From: Agelaius tricolor
Taxonomy: Eukaryota; Chordata; Aves; Passeriformes; Icteridae
Direction: 5' to 3'
NCBI GenBank assembly: GCA_023055355.1
Contig: JALJCS010000001.1
Span: 106,036,881 to 106,100,880, forward strand
Length of the DNA: 64,000 nt
This document shows, in pieces, positions 48,590 through 60,720 of the stretch (position 1 is its first letter; the number at the start of each line of letters is the position of its first letter). The position numbers and the translations under genes are program-made. The notes below the pieces were generated by a model. That model was not told the DNA's origin and searched no databases. It worked only from the letters and a program-made list of their open reading frames with translations.

Positions 48590-51500
48590 GAGTCTGCCAG
48601 GTCAGAAAGATCAATGAGGTCCCAATTGTGAACAACGGTTACTAGATGCAGCAAGAGCAGATAAGGAGAAATAGTCAGTCATTGTAACAGTTGCTACATG
48701 GGGGCTGTCTTGCTGAATTTGATTGTTTTGGGGCTGCCTCTGTATTACCAATACAATTTGAGATGCAATGATTTGAATGGTACATGGCTCAGCTTCAACC
48801 TTTATTTCATTCCCTCAGCCATCCATTTGCCTGTCTGCCTGGAAGGACACATGTCAAAGACAAAAGAGATGATAACCTCAACAGCAGCGAAGACACATCC
48901 CCTGAACTTTGAGAACTTACCAGACAACATCACCAGGTGAGATTAGATCAAAAGCACAGCTTTCCAAACCACCTTTGAGCTTTACTGATTTTTGAGTATT
49001 CCCACACAGGGAACATCAGAATAAATGATGCCACCCTTAAGCATAAATTGACTTTAATTGTCTTGGATTGTGTTCTCAGGTAGGTTACGTGGAATGGCTG
49101 AACAAGAGCAAGGTGTCTGTAAAAGTAGGCAACAGCAATGAAAACCAACAAAATACTTAGGTTAATATTGTTTAAATTCAAAATTCTAAGAAAAGCCATT
49201 GCAAAGGAAATGAGCTGCATTTTTCAAAAGTAGTCTAGTACATGTCAGAATGGCTTTTATTCCAGGAATTAACTCTTAACATTCAATAAGCGGTGGTATA
49301 ACTAATTATGCTTTGGGTCACAACATTATTTGACTAATTTGGCAAGAGTTTTTAATGAAATTTAGTAGATTAGCATGTAGGAGATAGAGTTTAGAAACTC
49401 AGGCATACAAGAAGCAAGCAGAGACATAACCTGAGATGAAGTTCATTTGGGAAATGAATGGTGATATTTTAATACAATCAAGACTGCTAATTTAAAAAAA
49501 AGGAACATTGTGATATACTTGAGATTTAGGAGTGTTCAAATTGTTTGTAGTTGTAATTAATTGTTTAGTTTCCACATAACTGATGAAAAAATCAGACTTT
49601 ACTATCTTAGAAGTTAGGAGTGACTTATGATAAAAAACTAATTCAACTTGTTCCATGACCTTTACATTTTGTAAAATAATAGAGTGAACATTAATCTATT
49701 AGATCAAAAACCCTTAATTTCCAGTTAAAATCAGACTACCTATTAACATTAACACTAATCCACATTTTAAAAACATGCTTTGGGAAGAATAGATTCAGAA
49801 TCTATTGTGTTGAATCAGAGAATAAATTAAAGAAACCCAACAATTAGGTAATTCCTTTTCCTGTCCATCCTTTGTACACATAGAATCTGGCATGCCGGGA
49901 CCAGCCATGGTACTGGCTGTGACAGAAGCTAAAAATGTCTGTTCTTGGTACTGCTTTGTGGCTGTCATAGTCACTGAGCTCTGTAAAGTGGTTGACAGGA
50001 GCTGCAGCACTGCCCTGTGATGGCTTTGAGGTGATAAAACCACATGAGGCAAACAGAAACCTGCACCACCATTGGTGCTGCAGAGGTGGCTGCTGCAGAC
50101 ACAGCTCTTGTCAGCAGGAAACCTTGGCAGAAGGGGGATTTTCATCACTCTGCTGCCAGCTTAGGGATGTGATGAGTTACGGGTTCCCTCTCAATATGAT
50201 GTGATTGATGTGTCTATTGATGAAGTTCCAGCCCTGCTAGTGGCATCTGTACCAATTGCCACCAAGCCTATGGTTGTGCCTGGGCCTCACTCCCACCAAC
50301 TCGCTCCCTGTGAAAGGGACAGGTGGAAAAGTGAAGCCTCTGGCAGCAGGAGCTGGGGTGTGTGAGGAATGGAAACGCTGGAGAGAAATGGGGCTGATGT
50401 AACTCAAGGAAAAAACTCAGTTTTGAATGTGAACACTTCACACAAATAAAGAAGGGAGGGAGATCTGGGGCATTTTTAGGGGTAGAAAAAGTCTATTCTA
50501 AGATTAGTTTCTAAAAAATATATTAAAAATTTCATTCTGCTCTCTTCAATTATATTAAACAGATCTTTTTTCATGAAAAATTCTGGAAGATGTTTAGGCA
50601 GTAGCTGTGAACACAGCTCTCTTGTGGGAGTTAGATTGATGCAGTTCCTTTCATAGGACTGAAAATATTGAGTCTTAGTCACAGAAGTATTTTGAAACTG
50701 TGACTTTCTGAAATTAACTGAAAATGAGTGATTTACTAACTGCTATGAGAAATACAAATTACTAGTAATTTAAACAATATTTAGAAATAATATTCTTGAT
50801 GATTGACCATTAACAACTTCTCTACCAAATTCTATTCTGTAGACTTCATTGTATGTAAGTATTAAGTGTACTTAAGACCCATCAAAGTTGAAAGGATAAC
50901 ACTAAGAAATATTTAAATACTGGTGAAATTATCACTGAACTTTCAAAATCTGTCATTCCTTTCCTGTGTTTCTGTATCAGTACAAGCACATAACCATACT
51001 TGTGTATTTTATACACTGGTAATATCTGATACAACTCAGATGATCCTTGTCTGTAGGTGCCAGCAGCATGTTGCCTGCAAGACATTGGGATGTTGCTCAA
51101 TGTCCTGTCCTTGCTGTTCCCAGATCAGGTTCAGCAGCCTGTCAGAACAGGGTGTCTGCAGAATCTCAGTTGCTTACTATCATTGTGCATGGGCCAATGA
51201 CAATCAGGAGTCATTGCCTAAGATGAAGAAAGATTGGTATTTCATGTGATAATAAATTATTTTCAGTCTTGCCTGAATATGAGTATGAAGCAGGGTTTTT
51301 TTTCACTATTCAAACTTTGCAACAATCAAGTTCTTTCACTAAATGAGGTCAAAGTAATAGCCATCAATTCTAGAATCAGCAGAAGGCTCCTCTGGCATAT
51401 GATATCTTAAAAAGCTATGTCTGATTTCATGCAGTTATTCTCAGTCCTCATGGTGGTGACAGAAAGAATAGAAATCCTCTACATTTGTCATGGTAGAACT

Positions 51501-52801
51501 ACTTTGTACCATTCTTGGTACTGCGAGCTCTTGTTTCACTGCTGCCTCAGGGAAATAGCTTCTGACATTGATACTGCTTACAGGACCTGTGTAATTGAGA
51601 GTAATTTACAAGCTTCTCAGGTTCTTAAATTGTGATTGTTCCTCCTTTACACAAAATTTGACCTCTTAGTCTCCATGTAAGCACAGTGTAAGCAAGCTTT
51701 GAGATAGCTTTCATTTTTTTAAAAGTGATGCAAGCAATAACATCTCTCTGCAAAGAAAGGAGACAATACTGCAGCTATTTTTAAAATTGTCAACAGAGCT
51801 GCTTCTAAAGAATGAATGCTGGAAAAAGTTACAATGGAGGTTACAAAAAACCAAAACCAACAAACCAGTAAATAAACTGTGAATTAAAGGAAGTGTGTAA
51901 GATGGAAGAGGAGCAATGAAGGGTGTTCCAGGCAAGCATCGTTCTCTGTGACTCTGCTCCAGTGCAGTGGTTCATGGTTCCGCCTGTAATGGTTTTTCTA
52001 CAGTATCAATGCAGTTTTCATCAGGACTCTCTTCTTACCAGTTGTCCCTTGTGAAGTTGTTGGTGCTGCTGAAAGTAAGTTTTGCTGAGGCTGCACACTG
52101 ACTGGCTATTAAATTTGGGGCATGCATGTTTTTGGTCAACTAATGTCAACCAAAAGCTTTGACCAGAGGGTAGGAAGAGGGAGGGGAAGCAGGGGTGATT
52201 CTCACACTGGGGCAGTCCCTTCCCATGAGAACCCCCTGTACCAGTGCTATGGGGTTTGCAGGTGCGGGGCAGGGAGGATAACACTGCAAGGTCTGCAGCG
52301 TGGGAACGAGGAGAAAGTGCTGCCCCAGAGGCTCTGGGAAAGGCTGCCACAGCTTGGGTGACCAGGCACAGAGCTGAAAGCCAGCTATGCAGCTTCAGAG
52401 AGGGGGCTGTTAGCAGTGCAAAAGGCTGAGGCTCTTAAGGCTCTTAAGTGTGACGTGTGGCTTAGTGGATGGTGTTGCCTTTGCTCCAAGGACCAGAGAC
52501 CAGCACAGCTCAAAACCCAGCAACAGCAAGTGTAACTCATTTCAGTAGCAGCTGCAGAGGTTCTCAGAATAATGCAGTTTGTAACGAAATAAAGTGTGTA
52601 AATGGACACTGGACATCATAAAGGGAAACCATGGCTTGTGCGTAGGAGCCCTCTAGTCTGGGATGCTACTGAATCCACATCTTCCAACTCCAGAAATGCC
52701 CATCACTACCTATCTGTAGGGTGGTCCTGGCTTTTCCTGTGTGGGCACTATTTTCTTGGATGTACAGCTGAGTTTTCAAAGGGTTCCTACAAAAGTGAAA
52801 A
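48590..52801. other. Unique noncoding sequence with two GC-richer blocks
   Basis: No recognised family. Two intervals differ from the AT-rich remainder: about 49860-50430 and about 52080-52620. The second ends with 'acgaaataaagtgtg', which could be a poly-A signal, and contains a small duplication 'ggctcttaaggctcttaa' near 52430. Either could be an uncatalogued LTR or a decayed exon; I cannot decide. ORFs in them (up to 117 codons) are not recognised. Confidence 0.45.
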
Positions 52802-53201
52802 GTGGGTTGTGACGGTGTTCACAGGGGTTTTCAGGTGAGAGAAGAGACGAGAATGTTGACTCCATGTTCAGAAGGCTTGATGAATTATCTTATGATATAC
52901 ATTACATTAAAACTATACTAAAAAGAATAGAAGGAAAAGTTTCATCTCAGAAGGCTAGCTAAACTAAGAATAGAAAGGAATGAATAATAAAGGTTTGTGT
53001 CTCAGACAGAGTCCAAACTAACTAGGCTGGGATTGGCCATTAATTATAAACATTCAAGATGGGCCAATCACAGATGCGCCTGTTGCATTCCACAGCAGCA
53101 GATAACCATTGTTTACATTTTGTTTCTGAGGCCTCTCAGTTTCCCAGAAGGAAAAATCCTAAAGAAGGATTTTTAATGAAAAGATGTCTGCGACAGTGGG
53201 T
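52802..53201 (-). mobile_element. Solo ERVK-type LTR with 6-bp TSD, minus sense
   Basis: The LTR is 52808-53195 (388 bp), TGTGACGG...GCGACA, flanked by identical 6-bp duplications gtgggt (52802-52807 and 53196-53201). Six-base duplications are usual for betaretrovirus-like (ERVK) elements. Read on the minus strand it begins TGTCGCAGACATC, with CCAAT-type motifs in the middle and AT-rich sequence before its 3' end. It agrees closely, from memory, with an LTR family abundant in songbird genomes. The expected poly-A signal near the minus-sense 3' end looks degraded. No internal genes, so a solo LTR. The perfect TSD suggests a fairly recent insertion. Confidence 0.93.
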
Positions 53202-56200
53202 CACCTTCATATACATGTATTTCTCTAGGTATTGTAAGATGACTTTTCACTCCTCCTGGATCAACCATTTTGTAGGACATATGTGTCTATAAAGGATAAT
53301 TTATCTGAGTTTTTAATTCTCACTTTTAATATTCATCTAACCAAAGGAAAAAAAAAAGTGATTTAATGAACTTAAAGATGAAAAGGAAATCATTTGGCTG
53401 GGTAGAATGAAAACACGACCACAAATTTAATTCAATGTGAAAGTAAATGATTATTTTTCTTGATAGGACTCAAACTTATTCCAGCTTGTGGTTCCAGTTT
53501 AGCTTTCTCAAGGCAATAGGAAATTAATCTCACCCTAAAGACTTATCAAGCAGCTTTTGTCTCCATTCTTTTATAGCAGAGGGGTTTCTGTTGGTTCCTT
53601 CAGTTTGGATGTAATTTTCCATCTTGTCTGTTGTCTGATGATAAATTTGTGAAATGAAGCATGAGTGGTGCACTTGGAAAAACGTGCTGTTTTGAGAGTA
53701 AGGGCTTATTTCCTCTTCAAACAGAGAGTGGAATTTAAAGGCAGACGTGTCCTCATCTCACAAAGTAATTAGCAGTAATAAAAGTCTTTTGTTGGGAAAA
53801 GTCTGAATAATACTTACCTGAGACAAACAATAAGGGGAGTGTCTGAGATGGGTCTCTAACACAGAGAATGGGAGAAGGAGGTAGTGATGGAACTTGCTGA
53901 GCTCTCAACAAATACAAGGCACAAGGTATGAGGTGCTTGTTAGCCATGCCTATTGGTGCACTCCTTCTGGCCTTTTTGCCAAACCTGCTGTTACAATGCT
54001 GCCTGGAGGAACATCTCTGAGACCAGCCACCACCAAAGTGTAGGATGTGATGGTGAAAGCTAAGGTGACACTTGGATAGAGCAAATATTTCATGAGAGCA
54101 TGTGATCCTAGTTAATGTAGCTAACTAGAAATCATCTTGTCTGATTTCTAGTGAAGGCATAAACATGTGGTCGTGTTTCTGTTATGAATATAGGAAAAGG
54201 TGAAGGGAAGTGTGTTTTAGGGCTTGTTTTTCCTCACATTTTTCTTCCTGTTGCTGGACATATCTTAACCTATCCTATGGTCAATCCTACCCTATATATT
54301 TTATATTTTCACAATATACTATACTGACACTATTATTATTATTGTCATCATAACAAATTCCTATAAATATTCTTATTAATTATAATTATCAATATATCAT
54401 CTGAATTGGCTTAAAATGTACTGCTGCTAGGCTTGCCCAAGAGGCAGCATGGTGTATTACATTCAAAGGCAAACGGGGTCCTCGAGGAATTGAACTTTTA
54501 AAAGGCTTTTACCTTTTCCTGTGGCAGGGGGATTTGTAACTGCATGTGAAGTGAAGCAAGGAGCAGCTGAAAAAGGAGTGTGAGGAATGAGTAAATGGAT
54601 TAGTCCATGCCAAATCAAGTAGTTCTGGTTCTAAATGACTAAAAGCCCATGACTTTTTAGAGTTGTGGCTCCATCCTACCAGTGATACTGCCTTGGTAAA
54701 CATTTCTTAGGGCAACATTACAGCAATGGGCAAACCAGGAACACATTTCTCATGCTTGTCAGTCTTGGCTGCTCCAAATGCTTGGAACACCTGTCTGTTT
54801 CTTCTCAGCTGTCACAGAACTACTTACTCCAGATTTATCTTCTCAACCTTACTTCTCTCTTTATGTGCTTGCAGCTCTAAGGGTATAGGCTAAATAGATG
54901 TTTATGTAGCCCTCAAAACTGACTGGTACCTATACAACTTTTAGACTTCAAGAACTTGCTCAAGAAACTTTTCCGCTGCACAGAGATGTTTTGCAAACAG
55001 GATATTCACAAAAAGCAATTATTTATTGTCTAGTACAGTAGGTAACAGACAGCTAGGACTAGCAAGTTTCTAGCTTAAGTGTTAGTACTCTTACCACCCC
55101 TGTATGACACCACTGGGTCTTTGATGAACAGGTTTGAATGGGAATGAAGAGGCACCTTCAGACCCCCTGTTTTTCATTAACATTTTAAATTTCCTCATGC
55201 CAGCATTTCTCTTCTGGAATCCTGGAGGGTCTGTCTCTACCTCAGCAATCTTGTCTTGGGTTTCAATCCATCTAACTTTTCTTAGCACACATGGTTCTGC
55301 TCTAGGTACTTCCACACACCTTACAGTTTAGCAACTTTCTCAGGAATCTGAGATGAGATTATGGTAGCTGTGCCATACCAAAAGTACACCTTAAATCATG
55401 GGCAACTGAACACCTATCAGGTAAATTACACCTTTCCTTGTATTCAAAGTTCATAGAAAAATTAGTCAGAAGCAGGTGAACTCTGTAAGAAGGGACCCAA
55501 ATGGTGGAATTTTCTTGTGACATGCTCCAGTGGATTTATGCAACAGGGAATGAGGTGCGCCTCACAGCCTCCTGTCACAGAAAGAAAATCTGGCATAGGC
55601 TTTACCTGCTGCATCTTCTGTGTCATGAAAGAATGAGCATTAATCATTTTGAATGTGTAAGTCTTGGCTCCTTTTTTAAAATCTCATTGGCCAAATAATT
55701 CCTTTGCCATTTTAATCACTATCATTGCTAATTGCAGTGTTCATCTTCAGTTACATTCAAGTGGCACACTGAGATGTTCCAAGTGATGAGTAGCACATCA
55801 TAATGGATCCCCTTTTCACTCATCTCATCATTTCTCTTGTTTCACCAGAGACAAAAACATAAAAGTATGTCAATATATGAGCTCAAGGAGATGCTGTCTG
55901 CAGCACACACAGTTCTGATTTCACTTAGGCCAGATTTGCATAGTGGTATTTTTGTTGGATAGTCAGATTTACTCTTCCTGTACATGGGTAAACTTAGGAT
56001 TGTTGTCTATGTGTAACTCTGTTCATCCTTGTCCAAGGAACAGATGCCGTGAGTTCCTTCTTACCAATTTTCTTTTAACCCAAAGGCAAAAGTTGTGCTA
56101 CCAGTTACATCCAGGTCTAATTTATGTCTGCCTGTGGCATAAATATAAATCTGTATTAAAAAAATGTGTCTGATGTCAATTTAGAAATTTTTCTCATAAA

Positions 56201-56339
56201 TTTTAACATGCATACTTGACTTGCATAGTTTTACAGCTTTTCTTTATGCTTTTTATTTCATATTCAAGTGAGTCATGAAAACCAAACTTTTTACATTGTA
56301 CCCCTCATAAATTGACCCCTAAAGCTCCATACAAGAACA
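53202..56339. other. Unique noncoding sequence
   Basis: No recognised gene or repeat family. It holds a very AT-rich low-complexity patch at about 54285-54402 (TATTATTATT and TATAATTA runs). Short ORFs only. Confidence 0.55.
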
Positions 56340-56570
56340 GCTGGATTTACCACTTCTTAAGACCTTATAAAGACATTTTATTTGCAAAAAGAAATGCTGA
56401 AATGATAAAATCTCTCTTGGACAATTGCGTGACATAGTTCACTCCTATTATGAAGCAGAGGATTTATGGGAATAAAAGCATTATCCAGCTATATGACAGA
56501 TATTAATTTGCATATGGTGCTCATTTTATTCAGCTCAGGCTTCTTCTGGAAGTGCCTTCTCAGGTCTGAC
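56340..56570. promoter_or_regulatory. Possible regulatory block with octamer-like site
   Basis: Contains 'atattaatttgcatatgg' (an ATTTGCAT octamer-like core beside ATTAAT) and 'acaattgcgtgacatag'. The sequence is complex and unrepetitive, but the evidence is limited to motif resemblance. Confidence 0.15.
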
Positions 56571-57769
56571 TGCTCTTGTCTTCTATTTTAAGGGCTTTAA
56601 TTTTTGAGAAATGTAAAATAGAATGGGAATATGTGGAATGCTCCATCAGTCATATAATTTACTAAGATAAATTGTGTCAATTATGTTTCTTAATTTTCTT
56701 GTGAATGTGGGGTGATTTTAAAGTCAGTCTAATAAATGGTGGTTTTTTGTCAAAACTGCTGGTTTAGTATTTTCACTTAATGAAAGCTCCTAAGTGGACT
56801 CAGAGGTGCTTTACTGAAACTATCAATCACTAAAGTTTGGAAGATTGTTATCAGAAAAACCTTTATTTCTTGGCTATAGTGTCATAATTGGTGTTAGCAG
56901 TGATAAAACTGAGAGAGAAGTAGTTTGTACAGCTTTCCCTAGGCAAGTATACTTGAGATGGAAAAACTTCCCTTAAAATTAGAAAGAGAGAACAAGCTTT
57001 CTTTTTGGAAAAAAAAATAATCTATTTTAAGACATGGCTTTACTTGGGATATAAATTATATCTCACATAATATTTATGATATTCTGCCTCTCCTCATTTA
57101 GGATGTCATGTCTTATTCCTGCCTTAACCTTTTGCATATGTTTTTTTCTCTAAAGAATGAGAATAAAGATACTGCTATATGTAAATTCTTTAGGAATATG
57201 GGAAAAGACTGTAATTCATCACATTACTCAAATAAAAGAATGAGCTTTCAAAACTGAATTTTGAAGGAACTGATCATTTCTTGACTCTTTTTAAACTGCA
57301 TGTCAACCTAAATATATTTCTATTATCATGCAATAGTGTATCATTCAATAGTGTAGCCTCTTCATAATAGCCATATTTTATTAATTTCAAAATTATAAGT
57401 TTCAATTTTCTAACTAAATTATTTATGACTTTCTTCTCTCTGTTTTCTGATAATTTTTCTCTCCCTCTCTTTAGCAACTCCATTTCCCTGCCATGGAAGC
57501 ATGCTACAAGTTCAATATCAACTGTCCTTCCCACTGAGCCCTTTTGCTTAACCCTGTGACTTTTTAATGACTGACCAGTGCCTTGTGCTATGCCGGAAAG
57601 TTTGTACTTTTGTTTCCTTCATACTCACTCTGACACATAACAGGAGATTACTTTGTTCCAAAGCAGATTTTTCTTTCCTGAATTGAGTTACATTTTCCTT
57701 TAAGATCAATAATATACAGGAGCTGTTTTTGAACTCTTTAGTTAATGATACAAAATAAAATCCTCTTGT
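56571..57769. other. Unique AT-rich noncoding sequence
   Basis: No gene or repeat is recognised. The 86-codon minus ORF at 57274-57534 is Lys- and Leu-rich, as expected from AT-rich DNA. Confidence 0.55.
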
Positions 57770-58418
57770 GACATTGTCCTAGGGTGACGTTTTGATGCTT
57801 GTATCCCCATTCATGTGTTCTGTTTATGCTGGATATTATATTCTGTGCCTTTAAGACTGGCTCTGAAAAGTGAAAGTTTTGTTTGGGTTTTCTTATCAGC
57901 CTGGTGGGATGCAGATGGGCAGTACTTAGTGCTGCTTTTGCTTTCTTGCTTTTGCTTTTTGCTTTGCTCTGTCTCTCGCTCTTGCTTCTGCTTTGCTTCT
58001 GCTTGCTTTTGCTTCTGCTCATTAGCTAGTTTAGCTACACAGTCCAAATTTCTTCCTGGACTGTTTCTCCTTTCCTTTTTTTCGACCATCTCGAACCTGC
58101 TCTGGACTGGGACCTGGGAACACCGAGAGTTTGCACCTTGTGGCTGCAGCAGCTGCCCCCGCGCCGGAGGGACTGAGAACAGAGCGACCACCCCCGAGAG
58201 AGACTTTCTGAATTTGGCATCTCTTTTCAGAGTGGTGTCATCCGGTATTGTTCATTTTGTGTGCTGGGGGTGCTGTGCTTGTTAAATAAACAGGTTCTTT
58301 CCACTTAACCCTAACCCTTCCCAAACCGGCTGGGGGGAGGGGCTGTGTGGGTTTGCTTTCTGGAGGGGCCCTAATTTGGAAATTCTCCACCAAATTTGCC
58401 CTAAACCAGGACAGACAT
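57770..58418 (+). mobile_element. Solo ERV LTR with 5-bp TSD, plus sense
   Basis: The LTR spans 57775-58413 (639 bp). It starts TGTCCTAGGG and ends CTAAACCAGGACA, forming an imperfect terminal inverted repeat. Perfect 5-bp duplications gacat flank it (57770-57774 and 58414-58418). A poly-A signal AATAAA at 58285-58290, 125 bp before the end, gives plus orientation. The G/C-rich middle (58100-58200) with CpGs is unlike the surroundings and fits a young LTR. A 5-bp TSD fits ERVL-like elements. Several overlapping ORFs up to 156 codons inside are by-products of a pyrimidine repeat. No viral genes remain. Confidence 0.93.
57936..58020. repeat. CTTTTGC/CTTCTGC tandem array in LTR
   Basis: About 85 bp of irregular CTTTTGCTTT- and CTTCTGCTTG-like units inside the plus-sense LTR. 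It encodes Cys/Phe-rich or, on the reverse, Lys/Gln/Ser-rich spurious peptides. Probably a variable part of the LTR. Confidence 0.85.
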
Positions 58419-59992
58419 TTTAATAAAGGTTTCAAAAACCAGCAGATACTAAAGGTTTCTGCATTTTGCCTGGAAGGCAATCTTTTATTTCAAACAATAA
58501 TGGCTAAAGCAAATCTTGTTTTGGTGACGTTAAGCCATTACTAGAAGCTGCATCTCTAAAGAGAAGCCCCAGAAGAGAAACACTGGATTAGGGTCCCTTA
58601 AGGCCTTGTACAAAGTGTGATCGAGACATATTGAAATTAAAGTATTTCTGCCACTTCCAGAAAAATCAGAAATAATTCCTACAGTTTTCGAAAAATCAGT
58701 AACCTTGACTGATGGCATTCTCTTTAAATATTTGATTGCATGCTAATTTTTTTTTCCTCCAGAAGATCATTCCTCTTTCAGCAGTTGCTATTTTTACATT
58801 GAGAGTCAAGAATCTCCCGTCTGCATTTTTAAGCAGAATTCAGCCCTGGGTCAACTACATTTTAGGAGAGCTCCAATATCTTCTACTTATGCTAGGCTGA
58901 TATTTCTAGATGTCCACCAGACCTATGTTCATTTTGAACACCATAGTTTTCAAATGAGAATATGAATAATTTTGCTGATGTTAATAAATAAATAGCTCAT
59001 TCAACCTCACTAGAAAGCAAAATTGTGAAGAATGTATTTATGCTGGAAATAAAACATTTAGTTTGAAATACCTTTTGGCTGACAAACTTCTCTGACTCTA
59101 AAATAGTGTTTCTGACAGTACTTATTTATATGAAATATCTTTTAAAATACACCAATACCTATAACACATTTTTTAGTTACAGGACTTTATTAAAAGTGTT
59201 CTTATCCACAGTCACCATATAGAAACCACCATACTTAAATTCACTTACAAATTAGGTGTCTAGTCTATGCTCTTTGTCTCCACTGCCTCCCAGTATCTCT
59301 AATCAATTTATTTCCCTCAGTTTACTGCAAAGTACCAGTTTATTTGTAAATGTTATTGGAAGGTACAGAAGAACCTGCAGCTGGGAGAGCTACACTTGGC
59401 CACCCATGAAGCACTCTATGACTGTCATTTCCCAAAAGAACCTGTGTAAGAAGAGTTCCTAATTTCACACTTTCCGTGTTGCCTTCACTGCATGCTACAA
59501 GTTATGGAATAGCTATGTTTTCAAAGAAAAAGTTATGCTAGAGGGAACAAGCCAGACAAAAGGGTTATTATTCAAACATTTCAGCTAAAATACAAAGTAT
59601 GATTCACTGTCATCTGGTTATGATACTGAAACCAAAGCCAGAATGCTGTGAAGTGTATCTGCTGGCACTAATGGCTGGAGCTCATGAAGAGAATGATGCA
59701 TATGTGATATTTTTCCTCCAGTGCCTTCAGCTTTGTGAATGTTGAAGGATGCAACATCTACAGGAAAAGAAAAGCCTCAAACTATGTTTCCTGCAAGACA
59801 TCAAATGACCTTTATACTCAAACACACAGGTTTCAAAACATCTGAATATTCCTTGTCCCTGTCTTTTTAGGAGAAATTTAAAACATTTTTCTGATTTCTT
59901 TCTTTCATACTAGCAGGTTAAATCATGCTAAATTGGAAATTAATTTTGTACTCAGAATGAGAATCTCAAATTTTAAACTTGTACACCTTATG
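58419..59992. other. Unique AT-rich noncoding sequence
   Basis: No gene or repeat family is recognised. Poly-T at 58749-58757. The 68-codon ORF at 59256-59462 is not supported by anything else. Confidence 0.55.
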
Positions 59993-60460
59993 TGTATCAT
60001 GGTTTAACCCAGCCAGCAACTAAGCACCACACAGCCACTGGCTCACTCCTCACCACAGTGAGGAGAGGAAGAGAATTGGAAGGATAAAAGTGAGAAAACT
60101 CATGAGTCAAGATAAACACAAATAGTCACTGAAATAAAATAAGATAATAATGTTTTAATGAAAATAATAGATAAATTAGTCCAAGAAAGACAAATGATGC
60201 AAATGAAAACATTTACTGACTACCAACTGATGTCCTGCCATTTCCCAAGCAGTGGCTTCCCACATAACATTCTTTCCATCCATGTGTTATGGATTATCCC
60301 TTTGGTCAACTGGGGTCAGCTATCCCAGCTGTGCCCCTCTCAACTCCTTGTGCACCCTCAGCCTCCTCACTGGTGGGGTGGGGTGAGAGACAGAAGAGGC
60401 CTTTACACTGTGCAAACACTGCACAGTAGAAGTGAAAATATCCCTGTGTTATTGAAAGCA
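59993..60460 (-). mobile_element. Truncated ERV LTR, minus sense
   Basis: Opens with 'tatcatggtttaacccagcc' and 'cagcaactaagcaccac', which strongly resembles the end of a widespread passerine ERVK-type LTR. It continues through 'actcatgagtcaagataaac' and 'gtcaactggggtcagctatc' to 'actgcacagtag' and 'tccctgtgttattg', after which similarity is lost. In that family sense transcription is on the minus strand, so the 5' part of the LTR is missing here. No TSD can be assigned. The body is more diverged than the LTRs near 52.8 and 57.8 kb. Confidence 0.85.
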
Positions 60461-60720
60461 TTGAAGAGCCCACTTGCCCATCTCAAACAGTGTTAAAGTC
60501 ACAGAAGGACTTTGCCATGAGATAGCACCATCACATCCATGAGATAGCACCATCCCATCTCTCCATTCTGTGCTTAACTCCAGGCCTGGTGGAGGTGAGG
60601 TGTGCCCAACACATCCTGGGTAATGCACCCAGACAAGAATTCCCTCTGTGGAAAACCATGTGAAGAAGCAGCTGCTTGTACAAATATCTCCAGTCAAACA
60701 AAGATCACCCCAAGTTATGG
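60461..60720. other. Unassigned sequence next to truncated LTR
   Basis: Directly adjoins the point where LTR similarity stops. It includes two tandem 22-bp units. It could be ERV-derived or the flank exposed by a deletion. Not recognised. Confidence 0.4.
60516..60559. repeat. 22-bp x 2 tandem duplication
   Basis: Units at 60516-60537 and 60538-60559 begin catgagatagcaccatc and differ at one base. Local, recent-looking duplication. Confidence 0.85.

Noticed and set aside
57811..58285. 156-codon plus ORF and 126-codon minus ORF near 58 kb
   Set aside because: Both are by-products of the pyrimidine repeat in the 639-bp LTR; repeated Cys/Phe or Lys/Gln/Ser composition.
58305..58319. Telomere-like ttaaccctaaccctt
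   Set aside because: Only about two units, inside an LTR; too short for an interstitial telomere array.
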